From Agrobacterium fabrum (GTDB taxonomy: Bacteria > Pseudomonadota > Alphaproteobacteria > Rhizobiales > Rhizobiaceae): DNA of 8,081 nt. The position numbers were made by a program, and so were the translations under genes. Where the stretch lies: contig QFOL01000177.1 of assembly GCA_003241215.1 (NCBI GenBank), positions 1-8,081 of the forward strand, in the 5' to 3' direction. Below the pieces are notes generated by a model that saw only the letters and a list, made by a program, of their open reading frames with translations, did no database searches and was not told where the DNA came from. Shown here one piece after another: positions 7,028 through 8,081 of this stretch; within the stretch, counting starts at the first letter, position 1, and the number at the start of each line of letters is the position of its first letter.

Positions 7028-7230
7028 AAGTCTATCGTTTCATAACCGGTCCGGACGACGCGAAATTCTGTCACCGGGTCACCGAGGCGCTGAACAAGGG
7101 TTGGGAACTCGCCGGTTCACCGAGCTACGCCTTCAACGCCGCAAGCGGCGTGATGCATTGCGGCCAGGCCGTGACCAAGGTGGTCGAGGGCAAGGAATAT
7201 CATCCGGACATGAAGCTCGGCGAGCAATAA
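7024..7230 (+). CDS. DUF1737 family small protein, 68 residues
   Basis: A short soluble protein of unknown function. The sequence YRFITGPDD (residues 4-12), CHRVTEALNKGWELAGSPS (16-34) and the CGQAVTK segment (46-52) match my recollection of the DUF1737 domain, which is usually the whole protein. Cys16 and Cys46 could form a metal site or disulfide; this is speculation. It starts at GTG 7024, overlapping the upstream lyase stop by 4 bases, so it is probably made by translational coupling; an AAAGG lies about 11 bases upstream. The ending EYHPDMKLGEQ is polar. It converges with the metallopeptidase gene, from which it is separated by 17 bases. Confidence 0.8.
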   Translation: MKVYRFITGPDDAKFCHRVTEALNKGWELAGSPSYAFNAASGVMHCGQAVTKVVEGKEYHPDMKLGEQ

Positions 7231-7234
7231 ATGC

Positions 7235-7265
7235 GCCGCAGGCGGGGCTAACGCTCCGCCGCGGC
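7235..7265. terminator. GC-rich hairpin between convergent genes, inside the metallopeptidase 3' end
   Basis: GCCGC (7235-7239), one bulged A, and GGCGG (7241-7245) pair with CCGCC (7256-7260) and GCGGC (7261-7265). The stem can continue inward as GGC/GCT (one wobble) to a TAAC loop that contains part of the metallopeptidase stop. On either strand it would be very stable, but neither side carries a long T-run. It is probably a shared terminator or an mRNA 3'-end protector for the DUF1737 and metallopeptidase transcripts. Confidence 0.5.
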
Positions 7266-7688
7266 CTCGTCGGCGCTTTCCTCAATCCGCTCCATGTCGT
7301 CATCCGACAGGCCGAAATGATGGCCGATTTCATGGATCAGGACATGGGTGATGATATCACCAAGCGTTTCCTCGTTCTCGGCCCAGTAATCGAGAATGGG
7401 ACGGCGATAAAGCGTGATGCGGTTGACCATCTCGCCCGTTTCCATGGTAAAACGTTCGGAGATGCCGCGCCCCTCGAACAGTCCGAGAAGATCGAAGGGT
7501 GTTTCGAGCGCCATGTCCTCGAACACGTCATCGGTCGGAAAATCGGCGATCTCGATGATGAGATCTTTCGTCAGTGCGCGAAATTCTTCCGGCAGGTGGC
7601 CATATGCCTCGATCGCAAGCGACTCGAAGGCGGAAAGTGTCGGCGCATGGCGGTCCCGCCAATCGTCGGTGTGGTCTATGCGGGCCAT
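7248..7688 (-). CDS. Minimal zinc metallopeptidase-fold protein (Zincin_1 / DUF1025 type)
   Basis: A 146-residue acidic protein with one compact zincin domain. HEIGHHFGLSD (residues 119-129) supplies the HExxHxxGxxD zinc site: His119 and His123 as ligands, Glu120 as the general base, and Asp129 as likely third ligand. Before it lie ITLYRRPILDYW (91-102) and a helix ending at LIHE. There is no signal peptide or membrane segment, so it should be cytoplasmic. Proteins of this family are usually annotated as metallopeptidases, but substrates are unknown to me. An upstream in-frame ATG at 7721 is rejected because the ATG at 7688 has an AAGGAG site five bases before it and gives MARIDHTDDW. It converges on the DUF1737 gene and is divergent from rplU. 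Confidence 0.88.
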   Translation of the reverse strand: MARIDHTDDWRDRHAPTLSAFESLAIEAYGHLPEEFRALTKDLIIEIADFPTDDVFEDMALETPFDLLGLFEGRGISERFTMETGEMVNRITLYRRPILDYWAENEETLGDIITHVLIHEIGHHFGLSDDDMERIEESADEAAAER

Positions 7689-7812
7689 TTCTGCTCCTTG
7701 TTGGAAGGCCCATATAAACACTTGCTGGACAAATTTCGAGACCCGACTGCTTCACCCGCCGAAAAAGCATGAAATTCTTGGCGTTACAGTTACTTTTCAA
7801 GCCGTCGTCATC
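7689..7812. other. Non-coding stretch upstream of the metallopeptidase gene
   Basis: This is the first part of a 330-base gap between the metallopeptidase gene and rplU. It should hold the metallopeptidase promoter; TATATG on the minus strand (7723-7718) is a possible -10 box, but the hexamer 17 bases upstream (TCGAAA) is a poor -35. Apart from the ribosome-binding site at 7694-7699 I see no small gene, tRNA or repeat. Confidence 0.5.
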
Positions 7813-7841
7813 TTGACATAAACGGGCGTCTCGCGTAATCG
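7813..7841 (+). promoter_or_regulatory. Predicted sigma-70-type promoter for rplU
   Basis: CTTGACA (7812-7818) contains a perfect -35 hexamer. After a 17-base spacer TAATCG (7836-7841) is an acceptable -10. Transcription would start near 7848, about 170 bases before the rplU ATG. The match to the CTTGAC form typical of alphaproteobacterial promoters and the location upstream of a ribosomal protein gene support it. Confidence 0.6.
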
Positions 7842-7847
7842 GCACCC

Positions 7848-8018
7848 AAATTGATGGCGTAGTGCGCCTTCTGTTTATTCCGCCCTTCAAAAGGCGGCTT
7901 CACCGGCAGACATTCAAAGGGGCATTCAGTCCTGACGGATTTCCGCTACTCCGACTGATAAAAAGACGGCCAGCTTGCATTTGCGGGCAGAGCCGGAACG
8001 AACATGAAAGGATAAAAA
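7848..8018 (+). promoter_or_regulatory. Long 5' leader of rplU with candidate hairpins
   Basis: If the predicted promoter is right, rplU has a leader of about 170 bases. It can fold CCGCCCTT (7880-7887) with AAGGCGG (7891-7897), 7 pairs with one bulged C. Further on, TCAGTC (7926-7931) can pair with GACTGA (7953-7958), enclosing CGG/CCG (7936-7938 with 7943-7945). The ribosome-binding site GAAAGGA is at 8006-8012. Autogenous control by a ribosomal protein is possible, but I recognise no known leader class. Confidence 0.4.
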
Positions 8019-8081
8019 ATGTTCGCAGTCATCAAGACCGGCGGTAAGCAGTACCGCGTAGCGGCCGACGCCGTGCTGACC
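8019..8081 (+). CDS. rplU: Ribosomal protein L21 (bL21), N-terminus only, runs off right edge
   Basis: The 21 visible codons read MFAVIKTGGKQYRVAADAVLT, the conserved N-terminus of bL21 (FAVIKTGGKQYRV). bL21 binds 23S rRNA in the large ribosomal subunit. The ATG at 8019 has a GAAAGGA ribosome-binding site six bases upstream. In most bacteria rpmA (L27) follows, which would be just outside the window. A long leader with a good promoter precedes it. Confidence 0.97.
   Translation, partial: MFAVIKTGGKQYRVAADAVLT

Noticed and set aside
7862..8047. 61-codon plus-strand frame overlapping the rplU start
   Set aside because: Out of frame with the unmistakable L21 N-terminus and without a ribosome-binding site; it lies in the leader.

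Overview
The window looks like chromosomal DNA of an alphaproteobacterium of the Rhizobiaceae, most likely Agrobacterium or a close Rhizobium. This rests on high-GC coding sequence, an aerobic-type cobA-cobB pair next to a divergent cbiD, canonical 370-residue LeuB and 201-residue LeuD, a DUF1737 protein, a minimal zincin, and rplU at the right edge. The genus is inferred from recalled protein sequences, not from a search.

Layout. (1) 1-2216 is cobalamin synthesis: the first 18 codons of cbiD leave the window leftwards, and cobA and cobB run rightwards with a 4-base overlap. (2) 2438-3688 is an exported di-haem c-type protein of the bacterial cytochrome c peroxidase/MauG family; its last 20 bases overlap the convergent leuB. 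(3) 3669-5609 holds leuB and leuD on the minus strand, separated by a strong intrinsic terminator, so they are probably separate transcription units. (4) 5775-6005 is a small minus-strand membrane protein of unknown function. (5) 6116-7230 is a plus-strand pair with a 4-base overlap: an HpcH/HpaI-family CoA ester lyase and a DUF1737 protein. (6) 7248-7688 is a minus-strand minimal metallopeptidase (HExxHxxGxxD). (7) 7689-8081 is a 330-base non-coding stretch with a good sigma-70-type promoter and a leader of about 170 bases, then the first 21 codons of rplU.

How the genes work together. CobA makes precorrin-2, CbiD is a later ring methyltransferase, and CobB amidates the finished corrin ring, so all three belong to vitamin B12 synthesis. 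LeuD and LeuB catalyse consecutive leucine-synthesis steps (isopropylmalate isomerase small subunit, then isopropylmalate dehydrogenase). The other genes share no evident pathway.

I see no mobile element, CRISPR array, tRNA, rRNA or defence or toxin module, and no convincing new multi-gene system. The items most worth a second look are the MauG-like haem-ligand residue in the peroxidase homologue, the hairpins lying inside coding 3' ends at two convergent gene pairs, and the long rplU leader.
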